Below are positions 51,633 through 59,290 of a stretch of 64,000 nt of DNA, in pieces. The number at the start of each line of letters is the position of its first letter. The stretch's first letter is position 1. Both the position numbers and the translations under genes were made by a program. The stretch is taken from the NCBI RefSeq assembly GCF_016056375.1, contig NZ_JAEDAE010000004.1, forward strand, positions 62,001 to 126,000, in the 5' to 3' direction. The stretch is from Hymenobacter negativus (GTDB taxonomy: Bacteria; Bacteroidota; Bacteroidia; Cytophagales; Hymenobacteraceae). The notes below the pieces were generated by a model, which was not told where the DNA came from, ran no database searches, and saw nothing but the letters and a program-made list of their open reading frames with translations.

Positions 51633-51908
51633 TTACGGGCGAGGGCGGCCCTGCACTTCCGCGCTGCGAGCCTTGATGTACAGCGCTTCTACCTTGGTGC
51701 GGGCCCAGGGCGTGCGGCGCAAAAACGTGAGGCTGGACTTGATGCTCGGGTTTTCGGCGAAGCAGTTCATGCGCAGGCGTGCATCGAGCTCGGGCCAGCC
51801 GTAAGCGGCCACGAGGTACTCCAGAATCTGCACCAGCTTCACGCCGTGCAGCTCGCTGATGAGGTGGCCGGTTTCGTCGCGGGCATCGGCGGCGCGGAGG
51901 AAAGACAT
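51633..51908 (-). CDS. VF530 family protein (DUF2132)
   Basis: The product has 91 residues from ATG 51908. LHGVKLVQILEYLVAAYGWPE, then RLRMNCFAENPSIKSSLTFL and RRTPWARTKVEALYI are the full VF530 signature. These small proteins have a SAP-like helical fold and are thought to bind DNA. It is followed at once by the small membrane protein. Confidence 0.92.
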   Translation of the reverse strand: MSFLRAADARDETGHLISELHGVKLVQILEYLVAAYGWPELDARLRMNCFAENPSIKSSLTFLRRTPWARTKVEALYIKARSAEVQGRPRP

Positions 51909-52005
51909 AGGCGAAATTGAGGGGCTGAAAGCGCAAAGTTGGCGAAAAGCCGGGGCCCGGCGCACGATGGCGCCCGGCGCGGCGTTATTTTTGGAGCCCC
52001 TGCCT

Positions 52006-52854
52006 ATGCCTCCATTGTCCAGCACTGCTCCCGTTGCCCGGCCTGCCCGGCCCACCGCACCCCGGCGGCCGTGGCGGCGCGGCCTGCTGGCGGCGGCCCT
52101 GCTGGCGCTGCTGCTGGGCGGTACCTACTACCTACGCCACCAGGTGCAGCTGAACCGCTACGCCCGCCGGGCCTGGGCCACCTTCACCAAAAACGGCCTC
52201 ACGGGCCGCGAAAAAACCCCGCTGCTGGCCGGCTACTCCGTGCACGGCATCGACGTATCATCGTACCAGGGCCACATCGACTGGCCTGAGGTGGCCCGCA
52301 ACCGGGTACGGTTTGCCTTCATCAAGGCCAGCGAGGGCGCCACGCTGCGCGACCCGCGCTTTGCCCGCAACTGGCGCGAGGCTCGCAAAGCCGGCGTGCT
52401 CTGCGGGGCGTACCACTACTTCCAGCCCAATCGCGACGGCAAGGTGCAGGCCGATTTATTTGCTCAAACCGTCCCCCTCGCCCCCGGCGACCTGCCGCCC
52501 GTGCTCGACGTGGAAGCCGCCAATTTCCACGACGTAGCCGTGCTGCGCCGCGAGGTGGCCCGCTGGCTGCGCCTCATCGAGGCCCACTATGGCGTGCGGC
52601 CCATTCTTTATTCCAACCACAGCTTCTATAAGCGCCACCTGGCCGGGCACTTCGACAACTACCCGCTCTGGCTGGCCCACTACGAAGTGGAGCGCCCCAC
52701 CCTGCCCCGCAGCAAGTGGATAATCTGGCAGCATTCCGACGAGGCTTACGTGCCGGGCATTCGCGGCGTGGTCGATTTCAACGTCTTCCAGGGCAATTTC
52801 GAGTCTTTGCAGGCGTTGCGCATTCCGGCCGCCCCGCCCAAACCGGCCCGCTAA
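52006..52854 (+). CDS. Membrane-anchored GH25-family lysozyme
   Basis: The product has 282 residues from ATG 52006. A basic N-terminus and one membrane segment (RGLLAAALLALLLGGTYYL) anchor it in the inner membrane facing outward. The GH25 barrel follows: VHGIDVSSYQGHIDWPEVA (Asp), FAFIKASEGATLRDPRF, GAYHYFQP, PPVLDVEAAN (the Asp-x-Glu pair), ILYSNHSFY and KWIIWQHSDEAYVPGI. It cuts peptidoglycan between MurNAc and GlcNAc. TATTTTTG at 51986-51993 may be its -7 box. Confidence 0.93.
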   Translation: MPPLSSTAPVARPARPTAPRRPWRRGLLAAALLALLLGGTYYLRHQVQLNRYARRAWATFTKNGLTGREKTPLLAGYSVHGIDVSSYQGHIDWPEVARNRVRFAFIKASEGATLRDPRFARNWREARKAGVLCGAYHYFQPNRDGKVQADLFAQTVPLAPGDLPPVLDVEAANFHDVAVLRREVARWLRLIEAHYGVRPILYSNHSFYKRHLAGHFDNYPLWLAHYEVERPTLPRSKWIIWQHSDEAYVPGIRGVVDFNVFQGNFESLQALRIPAAPPKPAR

Positions 52855-52862
52855 GGCTCCAC

Positions 52863-52913
52863 AAAAAAACCGTCCGGCCCGGCCGCTCCCGCAGAAGCAA
52901 CCAGCCCGGACGG
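52863..52913 (-). terminator. Terminator of the small Lys/Met-rich protein gene
   Basis: CCGTCCGG and CCGGACGG pair across 28 bases; on the minus strand a run of seven T follows. Confidence 0.65.
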
Positions 52914-52940
52914 CTGTAGTTTATCGGACGAGCCGAGGGC

Positions 52941-53159
52941 CTACATTTTCCCCTTGGTTTCCATTTTGGCGTCTTTCTTCATCGCCTTGCCTTCTTTTTT
53001 GGCCATCTTGCTGTCGTGCATCTTGCCGTCGTGCTTCATCATCTTGCCTTCGGACTTCTCTTCTTTTTTCATCATCTTGCCGTCGCCTTGCTGCGCGTGA
53101 GCAGCCATAAACGTGAACGACAGGGCGAGGGCCGAAGCTACTTTCAGGAAATTTTTCAT
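52941..53159 (-). CDS. Small secreted Lys/Met-rich protein
   Basis: The product has 72 residues. The signal peptide is KVASALALSFTFMAAHAQ. The mature part is almost only Lys, Met, Glu, Asp, Gly and a few His, with repeats of the KMMKxEx / DGKM / KMAKKEGK sort. Low-complexity proteins of this sort are common in Bacteroidota. A metal-binding role (Met and His) is conceivable but unsupported. Confidence 0.75.
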   Translation of the reverse strand: MKNFLKVASALALSFTFMAAHAQQGDGKMMKKEEKSEGKMMKHDGKMHDSKMAKKEGKAMKKDAKMETKGKM

Positions 53160-53232
53160 GGTTGTGTGTTGGGGGAAAATAGGGTTGTGAGAGAATTACG
53201 ACCGAAAGGTTATCACCGAAAATAAAGGTTGG

Positions 53233-53670
53233 ATGAAGTTGCGTAAACAAGCCAAAATTCTGCACACCGGGCTGGTGCCCTTGCTGTTACTGCTGGTACT
53301 GTTGCTGGCTTCCTGCGGCAGCAGCCACAATGTGAACAACGGCACCAAGGGAGTCCGGGGCAGCGTCCAGTCGGGCCTGGGCTCCTACTACGCCGATAAG
53401 TTCAACGGCCGACCCACCGCCAGCGGCAGCACCTACCGCCCGGGCCAAATGACGGCCGCCCACAACACGCTGCCCTTCGGCACCCTAATCCGCGTCACCA
53501 ATACCCGCAACGGCCGCTCCGTGGACGTTACCGTGACCGACCGCGGCCCGCACACCAAAGGCTACATCGTGGATGTATCGCGCCGCGCCGCCGTGCAGCT
53601 CGGCATCATCGAGGCCGGGGTGGTGCCGGTGCAGGTCACCGTCATCCGCGAGGCCGCCGATAATCGTTAA
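53233..53670 (+). CDS. RlpA-like septal ring lytic transglycosylase, lipoprotein
   Basis: The product has 145 residues. The lipobox is LVLLLASC. The double-psi beta-barrel follows: GLGSYYADKFNGRPTASGST, MTAAHNTLPFGTLIRVTN, then DVTVTDRGPHTKGYIVDVSR (catalytic-type Asp). It lacks the SPOR domain of E. coli RlpA. It may cut naked glycan strands in the periplasm or act as a structural factor. Confidence 0.9.
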   Translation: MKLRKQAKILHTGLVPLLLLLVLLLASCGSSHNVNNGTKGVRGSVQSGLGSYYADKFNGRPTASGSTYRPGQMTAAHNTLPFGTLIRVTNTRNGRSVDVTVTDRGPHTKGYIVDVSRRAAVQLGIIEAGVVPVQVTVIREAADNR

Positions 53671-53725
53671 TCTACCGGCCTTGTCTTCGCTTTCTATCTT
53701 CGCCCCATCCCAACTGCCCGCTGCC

Positions 53726-53923
53726 ATGAATATCCGCAAAAAAGTAACCTGGACGCTCCCGCCCGGCACCAACCGCTACGCCGCCCTCGACCTGTGGGTG
53801 CCCGCCGCCGAGGACGAAGACTGGTCTAACGATGAAATCCAATACGTCATCAACGAAGTAGTGGAAGCTGAAACTGACGCTGCCGGCCTCGAAGTGCTGG
53901 CCTGGTACAGCAAAACCATGTAG
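53726..53923 (+). CDS. Hypothetical small protein
   Basis: The product has 65 residues from ATG 53726 (MNIRKKVTWTLPPGTNRYAA). It is acidic, with AAEDEDWSNDEIQYVINEVV, and ends YSKTM. The composition is that of a real small gene, and a strong terminator lies 38 bases after its stop. It is 55 bases after the rlpA-like gene and probably cotranscribed. No family is recognised. Confidence 0.6.
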   Translation: MNIRKKVTWTLPPGTNRYAALDLWVPAAEDEDWSNDEIQYVINEVVEAETDAAGLEVLAWYSKTM

Positions 53924-53960
53924 TAATCACGCTGCTCCCGGCCATGCCGGGTATGCCGCT

Positions 53961-54011
53961 GCCGCCCTCCCCTTGCTGCTGTCCGCAGCCAGTTGGGAGG
54001 GCGGCTTTTTT
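53961..54011 (+). terminator. Rho-independent terminator
   Basis: GCCGCCCTCCC pairs perfectly with GGGAGGGCGGC, followed by six T. It ends the rlpA-small protein unit. Confidence 0.85.
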
Positions 54012-54167
54012 GTGTCCGGCACTGTGCTGTCTTCCCTTTCGAGAGCCACTTATAACGAACATTCTGAGATGATTTATAAAATGATGCCTTTTTTATAAAT
54101 AAAACTTTGCATGGATTTTTTATTCATAAATCCTTTTCTTTTTAATTTATTAATTAAGATTTAATTG
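54012..54167. other. AT-rich intergenic stretch
   Basis: From about 54045 the sequence is strikingly rich in A+T, with TTTTTTATAAATAAAAC and TTTTTAATTTATTAATTAAG. No gene or hairpin is seen. It leads into the -7 box of the alpha/beta hydrolase gene and may be an upstream promoter element. Confidence 0.5.
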
Positions 54168-54175
54168 TACTTTTG
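54168..54175 (+). promoter_or_regulatory. -7 box of the alpha/beta hydrolase gene
   Basis: TACTTTTG, an exact TAnnTTTG box, 68 bases before the ATG at 54244, at the edge of an AT-rich stretch. Confidence 0.5.
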
Positions 54176-54243
54176 AATTAAGCAGTTTTGCGCAAATGCG
54201 TATTGCTCTCGCCCATTGGCAACCATGCAAATCAATATTAACT

Positions 54244-55800
54244 ATGAATATCAAATATTTACCCTTGAAATTCATTTACTTATCGGTTATCAGCGCTTTG
54301 AGTTTGGCAACCATTCAGGCAGCGCCCATTGGCACGGGCCAGATGCTGGGCCAATGGGCTGGCACCCTTCCCGTACCGGGCGGTAGCCGCCAAGTGTTCA
54401 TCAGCGTGAGTGCCTTGGCCGATGGCACGCCCACGGCCATGCTTCGCATGGATGCGGGCCGGCTACAAAACAGCCCCATGCGCGTGGTGAATACCGCCGA
54501 CAGCGTGGTTTTTTTCGCCGATAAGGCAGGCTGCCGCTTTGCCGGCCGGCCTGTGGCCGACGGGCAACGGCTACGCGGGCAATGGCAGCAACCAGGCTTC
54601 CGGGCCATGCTGGTGCTCGACCGCGTGACCGCCGAAAAAGCCGCCGATAAAACCGCTGAAATCAGCGAAGCACCGGCATCTTACAGGACCGAAGAAGTGC
54701 ACGTGAGTAGCACCAGCAGTCCGAGCCCCGAAATCGGCTTAGGCGGTACGCTGCGCCTGCCCGCCGGTACCGGACCGTTCCCCGCCGTTGTGCTGCTGCC
54801 CGATGTGAATACTCCGGAGCCCAGCACCGGTGATTATGGCCTGCTGAATGCGCTGGCCGATTACCTCACCCGGCAGGGCGTGGCCGTGCTGCGCCTCGAT
54901 GACCGGGGCACCGGCCGTTCGGTGGGGGTACCTGCGGCTACGGCCGGCCCCCAACTGGTGGCCGATGCACAATCGGCCATGGCTTACCTGCGGGCCAAGT
55001 CGGGCATCGACCCGTTGCGCGTGGGCCTGCTGGGGCACGGCGAGGGGGCCAACGTGGCCCTATTGGCCGGGGCGCAAGCCCCCGCACCGGCTTTTCTGGT
55101 GGCCCTGGGTGCCGCCGGCGTGAACGGGCAGGAGCTGCTGGCACGGCAAACCTCGCTGGTAAACCAACCCGGCGAGCCCGATACGGCCCAGCTTGCGTGG
55201 GCTACCCAGGCCGCGCAAGCAATGGCCGTAGCCCGGCGTGAAGCTAAAAAACAGCTGGCCGCCGGTGCCAATCCCGCCCAAACCCAGCTACACATTGCCC
55301 AGGAACAGCTGCGCCTGACCACCGAAGCCCGCAAGCGCAACGACGCGCTATACAAGCGCCAGTATGCGCTGCTCGAAATCATCCGCCAGACAGCCGATAA
55401 TGCCCAGGCGCAAGCCATTGTGGCCAATATGCTAAAGCAGATTTACCCAGCCCTGTCCTCGGCAGCAGCGCAAACCCGCGCCAGCCAGCTCACCAGCCCG
55501 TGGTACCGCTCCTTCCTCACGTTCAATCCGCAGGCGGAGCTGGGCAAAGTGGCCTGCCCCACCCTGCTTCTGCACGGCACCGCCGACACGCAGGTGCAAC
55601 TGGCCGCCAACCTGCCGGTGTTGGAAAAGGGCCTCAAAGCAAATAAGCGGGTGAACGTGCAGAAGCTTGACGGGCTGAACCACGAGTTTCAGGCCCCGCT
55701 CAGTGAACAAGCCCTGGCCGCTGGCACCACCGTGCGCCCCACGGCGGCTCCCGATGCCCTCGAAGCCGTGGGCGAATGGGTGATGCAGCAGGTGAAATAG
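54244..55800 (+). CDS. Exported alpha/beta hydrolase-like protein with Ser-to-Gly at the nucleophile
   Basis: The product has 518 residues from ATG 54244, with a signal peptide (FIYLSVISALSLATIQA). An N-terminal beta-rich part (~25-140) precedes the hydrolase fold (RLPAGTGPFPAVVLLP, VAVLRLDDRGTGRSVG). The expected GxSxG elbow reads LLGHGEGANVALLAG, so Gly (codon GGC) replaces the catalytic Ser. The acid and His are kept (LLLHGTADTQVQL; LDGLNHEFQAP). A long helical insertion lies at ~300-400. Related Bacteroidota enzymes have GHSEG. The protein may be inactive as an esterase or peptidase, or use another mechanism. ATG 54196 would add 16 residues. Confidence 0.85.
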   Translation: MNIKYLPLKFIYLSVISALSLATIQAAPIGTGQMLGQWAGTLPVPGGSRQVFISVSALADGTPTAMLRMDAGRLQNSPMRVVNTADSVVFFADKAGCRFAGRPVADGQRLRGQWQQPGFRAMLVLDRVTAEKAADKTAEISEAPASYRTEEVHVSSTSSPSPEIGLGGTLRLPAGTGPFPAVVLLPDVNTPEPSTGDYGLLNALADYLTRQGVAVLRLDDRGTGRSVGVPAATAGPQLVADAQSAMAYLRAKSGIDPLRVGLLGHGEGANVALLAGAQAPAPAFLVALGAAGVNGQELLARQTSLVNQPGEPDTAQLAWATQAAQAMAVARREAKKQLAAGANPAQTQLHIAQEQLRLTTEARKRNDALYKRQYALLEIIRQTADNAQAQAIVANMLKQIYPALSSAAAQTRASQLTSPWYRSFLTFNPQAELGKVACPTLLLHGTADTQVQLAANLPVLEKGLKANKRVNVQKLDGLNHEFQAPLSEQALAAGTTVRPTAAPDALEAVGEWVMQQVK

Positions 55801-55813
55801 GAAGCTGCGTTTA

Positions 55814-56191
55814 CTATTGTTGAACAGCCGACGGTGCGCGAAAGGCCTCGCGCAGCCAGCATCCGGCCAAAGCGGCCAGCCCACCCACCAGGCCAGCCAC
55901 CACGCCAGCCACCAGCACCAGCGCCACCGATGAGCCGCCCAGCGGCAGCAGCTGCGCCACCCGATGCGCCAGCAAACCGTTATTCTGGTAGGCCAGCCAG
56001 GCGGCGGGCAATATCCAGCTCAGCCCGCCTCCGCTAAAGCCGGCCCAGAAGGCCACCCGGCCCGTGGGCGCAATGGCCAGTCCCACCACAAACGCCACCA
56101 CGGCCAAGCTCCACCACGGCAGGTCCAGCTGCACGGCCGAGGCCAGCACGAGAATGAGAATCGGTAAAAGCCAGGGGTTGCGCCAGTTCAT
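55814..56191 (-). CDS. Small membrane protein of unknown function
   Basis: The product has 125 residues from ATG 56191 (MNWRNPWLLPILILVLASAV). Four hydrophobic segments are visible (WSLAVVAFVVGLAIAPTG, AFWAGFSGGGLSWILPAAWL, VALVLVAGVVAGLVGGLAAL). No family is recognised. It converges with the alpha/beta hydrolase gene, with 13 bases between the stops. TATATTTG (56204-56197) ends 5 bases before its ATG. Confidence 0.75.
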   Translation of the reverse strand: MNWRNPWLLPILILVLASAVQLDLPWWSLAVVAFVVGLAIAPTGRVAFWAGFSGGGLSWILPAAWLAYQNNGLLAHRVAQLLPLGGSSVALVLVAGVVAGLVGGLAALAGCWLREAFRAPSAVQQ

Positions 56192-56196
56192 GCGGG

Positions 56197-56204
56197 CAAA
56201 TATA
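56197..56204 (-). promoter_or_regulatory. -7 box directly before the small membrane protein gene
   Basis: TATATTTG on the minus strand matches TAnnTTTG exactly and is 5 bases from the ATG at 56191. Confidence 0.4.
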
Positions 56205-56229
56205 AACGCTTGATATAATCGTAAATCAT

Positions 56230-56314
56230 CTATCATCCTGAGCACAGCGAAGGACCTTATCACGCACGAGTCGTTTCAACGTGATAAGGTCCTTCGCTGT
56301 GCTCAGGATGATAG
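56230..56314. repeat. Dispersed palindromic repeat with 35-bp perfect arms
   Basis: The arms 56230-56264 and 56280-56314 are exact reverse complements over 35 bases (CTATCATCCTGAGCACAGCG...). They enclose a 15-base loop. It lies 10 bases from the stop of the YedK-type gene. It is the best-preserved member of the family at 3401 and 6974. Confidence 0.9.
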
Positions 56315-56324
56315 ACAACTTTCT

Positions 56325-56987
56325 TCACGCCGCTGCTAGCACTTCCGGGTCATTATTAGCCGGCGAGTTTACTCGCTTGCTGATGATGTATTCCTGCATG
56401 GCGGCCGCGTCGTAAGGCTGCAGCAGTTGCTGGTGCGCCGTCAGGCTCAAGCCATCATCCAGCCAGGCCTTTTCGGCGGCGCGGGTGGGCAGGATGACGG
56501 GCATTCGGTTGTGAATTTTCGCCATCAGCGCGTTGGGCTCGGTGGTGATGATGGTGAAGGTGGGATGCAGCTCGCCGGTGCTGCGGTCCAGCCACTCGTC
56601 CCAGAGGCCGGCGAAGGCGAAGGGCTGCTCGTCGCGCAGCAGGATGCGGTGCGGCACCTTGCCGGCCGGTGTAGCCTGCCATTCGAAGAAACTATCGGCC
56701 AATACCAAGCAGCGCCGCCGCTCCAGCAGCTGCCGGAAGCTGGGCTTTTCAGCCAGCGTCTCGGCCCGGGCGTTGATGGGCTTGGGGCCACTGGCCGGGT
56801 CCTTGCTCCAGCCGGGCACCAGGCCCCAGTTCAGCAGCTGAATCTGGCCGGGGGCAGTGTTGGTGATGATGGGTAGGCGCTGCGAGGGCGCAGCGTTATA
56901 AGTAGTCGGCGCGGACTCCGTGAACTTGGCGTCGAAACGCTGCTCAATGACGGGCGCGGGGGCGATGAAAGTGTAACGGCCACACAT
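56325..56987 (-). CDS. SOS response-associated peptidase (YedK/HMCES family)
   Basis: The product has 220 residues. It starts MCGRYTF, so Cys-2 becomes the N-terminal residue that bonds covalently to abasic sites in single-stranded DNA. NARAETLAEKPSFRQLL, CLVLADSFFEW (catalytic Glu) and IHNRMPVILP (His) are the other family marks. It protects abasic sites in ssDNA through a DNA-protein cross-link. Confidence 0.95.
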   Translation of the reverse strand: MCGRYTFIAPAPVIEQRFDAKFTESAPTTYNAAPSQRLPIITNTAPGQIQLLNWGLVPGWSKDPASGPKPINARAETLAEKPSFRQLLERRRCLVLADSFFEWQATPAGKVPHRILLRDEQPFAFAGLWDEWLDRSTGELHPTFTIITTEPNALMAKIHNRMPVILPTRAAEKAWLDDGLSLTAHQQLLQPYDAAAMQEYIISKRVNSPANNDPEVLAAA

Positions 56988-57044
56988 GCGGAAAGGCAGG
57001 GAATGGAACGGTTAAAACCAGTGTTTATGCACTATTTTAACACT

Positions 57045-57094
57045 AAACGGCCCTTTATCATTCAGGTTTGTGCCTGAATGATAAAGGGCCGTTT
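57045..57094. terminator. Perfect 22-bp palindrome, terminator
   Basis: AAACGGCCCTTTATCATTCA and its exact complement pair around TTTGTG, with a T-run at the end. It lies between the phosphorylase-like gene and the YedK-type gene; on the minus strand it follows the former. Confidence 0.8.
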
Positions 57095-57125
57095 TGCGAA
57101 TCCGACGATTCACAAAGTTGCTGTT

Positions 57126-58775
57126 CTACTTGTACAGTTGCTCGTAGTATTCTTTGGCCATGCGGCCCGACTCAAACTCCGGCTCCACATCCTTCATGGC
57201 GGTTTTCACCACTTTCAGGAAGTTTTTGGGCTGGTCGTAGTAGAGCGGCAGCACGGTGTTTTCCAGCACGTCGAGCAGGGTGGTGGCTTCTTGGTCGTCC
57301 TTCACGTTTTCGGGCAGGTTCTCGTCGGCGTGGGCGATGATGAAGCCGTTTTCGCCATCGCGGCAGAATTCAGGAATCCAACCGTCGGCGATGCTCAGGT
57401 TCACGCTGGCGTTCATGGCGGCAGTCATGCCGCTGGTGCCGCTGGCTTCGCGCGGGAAGCGGGGCGTGTTCAGCCAGATATCGGAACCCTTCTTGAGGGC
57501 GGCCGACAGGCCCAGCTCGTAGCCAGTGAGCACGGCGCAGTTCTTCAGATGGGCCGTGCGCTTGATGATGTCATTGAACAAGGCCACCGCGCCGAAGTCC
57601 TTCGGATACGGCTTGCCGGCCCAAATCATCTGAATCGGGTGCTTGGCATTGTTGGCCAGCTCCACGAAGCGCTCGAAGTGGCGCAGAATCAAATCGGCGC
57701 GCTTGTAGCCGGCGAAACGGCGGGCCCACACGATGGTGATGACGTTGGGGTCAAAAATGTTGCCGGTCTGGTCGGCCACAATTTTGAACAGGTCCTTTTT
57801 CAGCTCCTGCTTGCGCGCCAGCAGGGCGGCATCGTCCTTGCCTTTGAGGGCGGCCGCCAGCTGCGGGTCGCGCCAGTAGGTGCCGTTCTGGCTGTTGGTG
57901 ATGGGGATGATGGGGCAGATGCCCTCGTAGTGGCCCCACATTTCGTTGGCCACCGTGCCGTGCACCTTGCTTACGGCGTTGGCCTTGCGCGAGAAGCGCA
58001 GCGCGGTGAGCGTGTAGTTGAGCGCATCGCCGGTGCCGATTTGGGCGGTGCGGCGCACTTCTTCCTCCGTCATGGTGCCGAAGAAGGTCATGTCCGTCAG
58101 CAGCTTCATGGGGCGCTCCTCGTTGCCGGCCAGTTCGGGGGTGTGCGTGGTGAAGACGAGGCGCTTCTGCACCTCGGCCAGGTCGCGGCCGTGCTTTTCG
58201 TAGAGGTAGAAGGCCAGCGGTAGCCCGTGGCCCTCGTTGAGGTGGTACACGTCGGTTTTGCGGCCAAGCACGTCGAGCAGCTTGCCGCCGCCCACGCCCA
58301 GCAGGATGCTCTGGGCCACGCGGGCCGCCGAGTCCGGGTCGTAGAGGTGGTGCGAGATGGTGCGCGAGAGGAAGTCGTTTTCGGCAATGTCCGTGGTCAG
58401 GAAGAACATCGGCACGGTGCCGAATACTTCCGGGGCCAGGTACAGGGCCTTCACCTGCACATCGGCCCCGTGAATGGTGATGGGGAAGATGATGCCCGTG
58501 TCCTGCAGAAACGAATAATGTTTCTGGCGGAACTCAGGGCGCATGCTCTGGTCGGCGTTGCGGTCCTGGTCATAATAGCCGAAGCTCCACAGGATGCTAA
58601 TACCCACCAGGTTTTGCTTCAGCTCAAAGCCCGAGCGCATGTGCGAGCCGGCTAGGAAGCCGAGGCCGCCGGAGTAGGTTTTCAGGGCCTGGTCGACGGC
58701 AAACTCCATCGAAAAGTATGCGGCGGCGGTCTTGAATTTCGCGGCCGGTGTGTAGGGTTTAAAGGTAAAAGCCAT
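57126..58775 (-). CDS. Alpha-glucan phosphorylase-like enzyme lacking the PLP lysine
   Basis: The product has 549 residues. AYFSMEFAVDQALKTYSGGL is the start of the short-form glycogen phosphorylase family. HLNEGHGLPLAFYL, RLVFTTHTPELAGNEE, RRFAGYKRADLIL, then NTPRFPREASGTSGMTAAMN follow. In canonical phosphorylases the last motif is GTxxMK or GTSGMK, and that Lys holds PLP; here it is Thr. The protein may use a variant mechanism or not be a phosphorylase at all. It is part of an alpha-glucan region with two GH13 genes. It is ~50 residues shorter than usual short-form members, mainly at the N-terminus. Confidence 0.88.
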   Translation of the reverse strand: MAFTFKPYTPAAKFKTAAAYFSMEFAVDQALKTYSGGLGFLAGSHMRSGFELKQNLVGISILWSFGYYDQDRNADQSMRPEFRQKHYSFLQDTGIIFPITIHGADVQVKALYLAPEVFGTVPMFFLTTDIAENDFLSRTISHHLYDPDSAARVAQSILLGVGGGKLLDVLGRKTDVYHLNEGHGLPLAFYLYEKHGRDLAEVQKRLVFTTHTPELAGNEERPMKLLTDMTFFGTMTEEEVRRTAQIGTGDALNYTLTALRFSRKANAVSKVHGTVANEMWGHYEGICPIIPITNSQNGTYWRDPQLAAALKGKDDAALLARKQELKKDLFKIVADQTGNIFDPNVITIVWARRFAGYKRADLILRHFERFVELANNAKHPIQMIWAGKPYPKDFGAVALFNDIIKRTAHLKNCAVLTGYELGLSAALKKGSDIWLNTPRFPREASGTSGMTAAMNASVNLSIADGWIPEFCRDGENGFIIAHADENLPENVKDDQEATTLLDVLENTVLPLYYDQPKNFLKVVKTAMKDVEPEFESGRMAKEYYEQLYK

Positions 58776-59221
58776 TATTGAGGGCTAGGGCGCGGGCCGG
58801 AGCGCACGCCGGAATAGAGGTTTCGGGTTGGGAAAAAGAAGGCATGCCGGGAGCATGGCTTTCCTATGAGGGCGCAAGGTCCGAAGCATTCCGGAAAAAT
58901 CGCAACCGCTTGATATTGAGGCACGATTTAAGCAAACGTTAGCATTCGGCCCAACGCCAACAGTGTCAAGGCAATATCAGCCAGTGTTTTACTGCCAAAA
59001 TTTCTTCGCGGCTCACGCAAAGGCAGCGCTGCTCAATCTATCGTCCTCGTTGCCGGCCTGGCGCTGCAGAATTGGCTTTGCTGGAGAAGCAGCAATTATG
59101 AAGGAATAATTAATTTTTTAATTATAATAACAAATTTTCTGATTTTAATAAAATTCAGTCATTGCAAAAGCATTTAATTGATGATAATTCAAAAAAAGCC
59201 ACAATCTTTTAACATGTTCTA
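58776..59221. other. Divergent intergenic region, AT-rich on its right side
   Basis: About 450 bases between the phosphorylase-like gene and the lipoprotein gene. No gene is supported. From 59090 to 59220 it is very rich in A+T and includes an inverted repeat ATAATTAA-TTTT-TTAATTAT (59106-59125). It probably holds promoters for both flanking genes. Confidence 0.5.
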
Positions 59222-59254
59222 TTGCAATCCGCCCAATTGATTGCTCTAGCTTTG
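59222..59254 (+). promoter_or_regulatory. Candidate promoter of the 59.3-kb lipoprotein gene
   Basis: TTG (59222-59224), 22 bases, then TAGCTTTG (59247-59254), a perfect TAnnTTTG box, 37 bases before ATG 59291. Confidence 0.5.
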
Positions 59255-59290
59255 GCGCTTCACTCCCAAATCTTTAACCCATTTCACACC

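Noticed and set aside
51859..52005. A longer N-terminus for the GH25 lysozyme from ATG 51859
   Set aside because: The added residues overlap the divergent VF530 gene and have no family likeness; the membrane anchor starts soon after ATG 52006.
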